Source of the DNA: Aradus depressus
Taxonomy: Eukaryota > Arthropoda > Insecta > Hemiptera > Aradidae
Direction: 5' to 3'
Assembly (NCBI GenBank): GCA_963662175.1
Contig: OY759227.1
Location: 6,046,501-6,110,500 of the forward strand
DNA length: 64,000 nucleotides
A program made the position numbers and the translations under genes. Every line of letters begins with the position of its first letter. Position 1 is the stretch's first letter. This document shows positions 62,779 through 64,000 of this stretch, one piece after another. The notes under the pieces are model-generated. The model saw only the letters and a list, made by a program, of their open reading frames with translations, was not told the DNA's origin and searched no databases.

Positions 62779-62858
62779 TGTGATGATACGTACAGGTAGA
62801 CAGTCAATCTAGAACTGATTTATTCTAATATAACTTATGTTTATACATATCCATCACA
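62779..62858 (-). repeat. 5' LTR of the nested mag-like element (80 bp)
   Basis: In element orientation it starts TGTGATG and ends CATCACA, a 7-bp perfect terminal inverted repeat. It pairs with 58932-59011 (three differences). Its left edge is fixed by the primer site and its right edge by the target duplication. Confidence 0.85.
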
Positions 62859-62863
62859 CCATG

Positions 62864-63495
62864 CAGCAGTCTACTGCAGGATTTCCTTTTCAGCGGGTGG
62901 CCATGGACCTCCTGGGGCCTCTCCCTAGAACTCGACGGGACAACAGGTACGTGCTGGTAGTTTCAGACTATTTCACCAAGTGGGTGGAGGCATACCCCCT
63001 TCATATTATCGAGGCTGAGACTGTGCCCGAGGCATTTGTAGCAGACTTCGTTGCACGCTATGGTGTGCCATACGAAATTCACACTGGTCATGGGCGACAA
63101 TTCGAGGCTCAGCTATTTCAGGACTTGACAAAGAGGCTCCATATTAAAAAGACGAGAACCACCCCATACCACCCTCAGTCGGATGGCCTGGTGGAGCGGT
63201 TCAATCGGACATTATGTCAAATGCTGATCCATTATGTTAACCAACATCAGGATGACTGGGACATCCAGCTTCCCTTGCTCATGTTGGCCTACAGGTCCAG
63301 CCAGCATAAAACAACTCACATGACACCATACTACACCCTGTTTGGTAGGGAGGTTCGGCTCCCTGTAGACATAATGTATGGGCGCGTTGAAGAACAAGGC
63401 GAATTGCATGAGTTCGTCAGGAGCCGGTGCCTGCAACTGGAGGAAGCGTATGAATACATGCGGGAAGCCCAAATCAAAGGTCAGCGGAGACAAAG
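62864..63495 (+). pseudogene. Integrase core of the outer gypsy element, catalytic residue lost
   Basis: The outer element's integrase resumes after the nested insertion. The core has the first aspartate in AMDLLGPLP, the region YVLVVSDYFTKWVEAYPL, and the glutamate in SDGLVERFNRTL. The second catalytic aspartate, expected in the S-D-x-G-x-x-F motif, is replaced by glycine (THTG-type context IHTGHGRQFE, codon GGT at about 63086). Spacing to the glutamate is still 35 residues, which identifies the changed position. The reading then leaves the family frame near 63495. A strand-transfer-active enzyme is not expected even without the other lesions. Confidence 0.85.
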
Positions 63496-63747
63496 GACCT
63501 CTACGACAGGCGCTGCAAGGGGGAGGAGTTGGAGGTCGGGGAGTCAGTCTGGCTGTGGTGTCCGATGGTGCGGCGAGGCAGGAGTTCCAAATTCCACCGG
63601 CCCTGGGAGGGACCCTACAAGATACTTAAGAAGTTATCGGACGTCACGTTCCGCATCCAAGCTGAGAAGAACCCCAGGAGGCGACTCGTGGTCCACTTCA
63701 ATCGACTAAAAAAGTACACCGCTGACCGGGGCGAACAACCGCATTGA
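63496..63747 (+). pseudogene. Integrase C-terminus of the outer gypsy element
   Basis: After the shift near 63495 the family reading continues in another frame to a stop at 63747. It includes VGESVWLWCPM, the GPY-type motif WEGPYKILKKL and HFNRLKKY, the SH3-like DNA-binding end of Ty3/gypsy integrases. The stop lies just before the polypurine tract, so this is the natural end of pol and no env gene follows. Confidence 0.75.
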
Positions 63748-63760
63748 AAGGAGGGAAGAG
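63747..63760 (+). promoter_or_regulatory. Polypurine tract of the outer gypsy element
   Basis: AAAGGAGGGAAGAG directly precedes the TGTGGC start of the 3' LTR, the expected priming site for plus-strand DNA. Confidence 0.75.
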
Positions 63761-63785
63761 TGTGGCAAAGCCACATGTTATTTTA
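63761..63785 (+). repeat. Start of the 3' LTR of the outer gypsy element
   Basis: TGTGGCAAAGCCACATG followed by TTATTTTA matches the first 25 bp of the 5' LTR with one change (T to A). Similarity then stops abruptly; the 5' LTR continues TATTTTATATTT while this copy continues TCATATATAAAA. Confidence 0.8.
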
Positions 63786-64000
63786 TCATATATAAAAAGC
63801 TGAAAATGTCTGTGCATTGTACTGCTATAACTCACGAATGGCTTGATGGATTTGATTAATTTTTTTTTTTAATTTGTTCTTCATCGTCTGTGGAAGGTTA
63901 TAAGCGTATTAGTACCTCAATATCTGGTCCATCCCAGCATCCACCCACGCAATCTTTGTAACTCAAAAACCACTGCAATGATTAATGAGGAATCTTTTTG
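63786..64000 (+). mobile_element. Probable Helitron E, 5' end, inserted in the 3' LTR
   Basis: The LTR match ends at A (63785) and new sequence starts TCATATATAAAAAGCTGAAA, similar in style to the TCTATATTAATAAAGCTGAA end of Helitrons A, C and D but from a different family. The A|T position in the LTR (TTTTA|TATT) fits Helitron target choice. It runs past the window edge, so its 3' hairpin and the rest of the LTR cannot be checked here. Confidence 0.45.

Larger units (their letters stand above)
58932..62858 (-). mobile_element. Nested mag-like Ty3/gypsy retrotransposon (3927 bp)
   Basis: It has two 80-bp LTRs, each TG...CA, flanked by CTATG (58927-58931) and CCATG (62859-62863), a 5-bp target duplication with one mismatch. 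On the minus strand the order is 5' LTR, primer site, gag with two zinc knuckles, protease, truncated RT, RNase H, integrase, polypurine tract, 3' LTR. Very short LTRs, a double zinc knuckle and a serine-tRNA-type primer recall mag of Bombyx. The LTRs differ at 3 of 80 positions, so insertion is not very recent. Two coding lesions are visible: a large in-frame RT deletion and an integrase frameshift. It split the integrase gene of the outer element. Confidence 0.9.
56066..63785 (+). mobile_element. Degenerate Ty3/gypsy LTR retrotransposon (plus strand)
   Basis: A 5' LTR, primer site, gag, zinc knuckle, protease, reverse transcriptase, integrase, polypurine tract and the start of a 3' LTR occur in the usual order. 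Integrase lies after reverse transcriptase, which is the Ty3/gypsy order, and there is a GPY motif (GPYKIL). The copy is dead: frameshifts in gag near 56455 and 56685, a TAA at 58137-58139, a frameshift at an A13 run (58172-58184), a deletion from the RT thumb to the start of integrase near 58625-58660, a nested insertion at 58932-62858, a lost integrase catalytic residue, and a frameshift near 63495. The 3' LTR is interrupted after about 25 bp. Confidence 0.9.

Overview
This window is eukaryotic, repeat-dominated chromatin. I see no bacterial-type gene, no tRNA or rRNA gene, and no clearly single-copy cellular gene. Everything recognisable is satellite DNA, Helitron rolling-circle transposons, or Ty3/gypsy LTR retrotransposons. 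The nested retroelement resembles the mag clade (80-bp LTRs, two zinc knuckles, a serine-tRNA-like primer site), which suggests an animal and most likely an arthropod. The species cannot be read from the sequence.

Layout: (1) 1-40942 is one uninterrupted head-to-tail array of a ~146-149 bp satellite, about 280 copies, with larger multi-monomer blocks duplicated inside it. (2) 40943-44640 is an AT-rich island carrying one real-looking open frame on the minus strand (41278-42837), a 519-residue acidic coiled-coil protein that may be a retroelement Gag-like product. (3) 44644-56038 holds Helitrons: A (minus, 3' end missing), a 3' end fragment B, a ~330-bp repeat cluster, C (minus, complete ends, 48853-52589), a 246-bp spacer, and D (plus, complete ends, 52836-56038). 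C and D are non-autonomous: a 5' TC end, ~146-bp repeats, a 66-bp minisatellite, and a 3' hairpin followed by CTAG. (4) 56066-63785 is a decayed Ty3/gypsy element on the plus strand with a leucine-tRNA primer site. It is split by a nested mag-like element on the minus strand (58932-62858), and its 3' LTR is cut off by what looks like another Helitron 5' end at 63786.

The main result is that the 41-kb satellite is the same sequence as the internal repeats of Helitrons A, C and D, and those repeats resemble the Helitron's own 5' subterminal sequence. The window therefore records a plausible path from transposon end, to internal tandem repeat, to a large satellite with higher-order structure. 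The C-tracts give the minus strand a regularly phased series of potential G-quadruplexes. None of the retroelements is intact. The gypsy copy has stops, frameshifts, a deletion of the RNase H region and a lost integrase catalytic residue. The mag-like copy has an in-frame deletion of most of the reverse transcriptase palm and one integrase frameshift.
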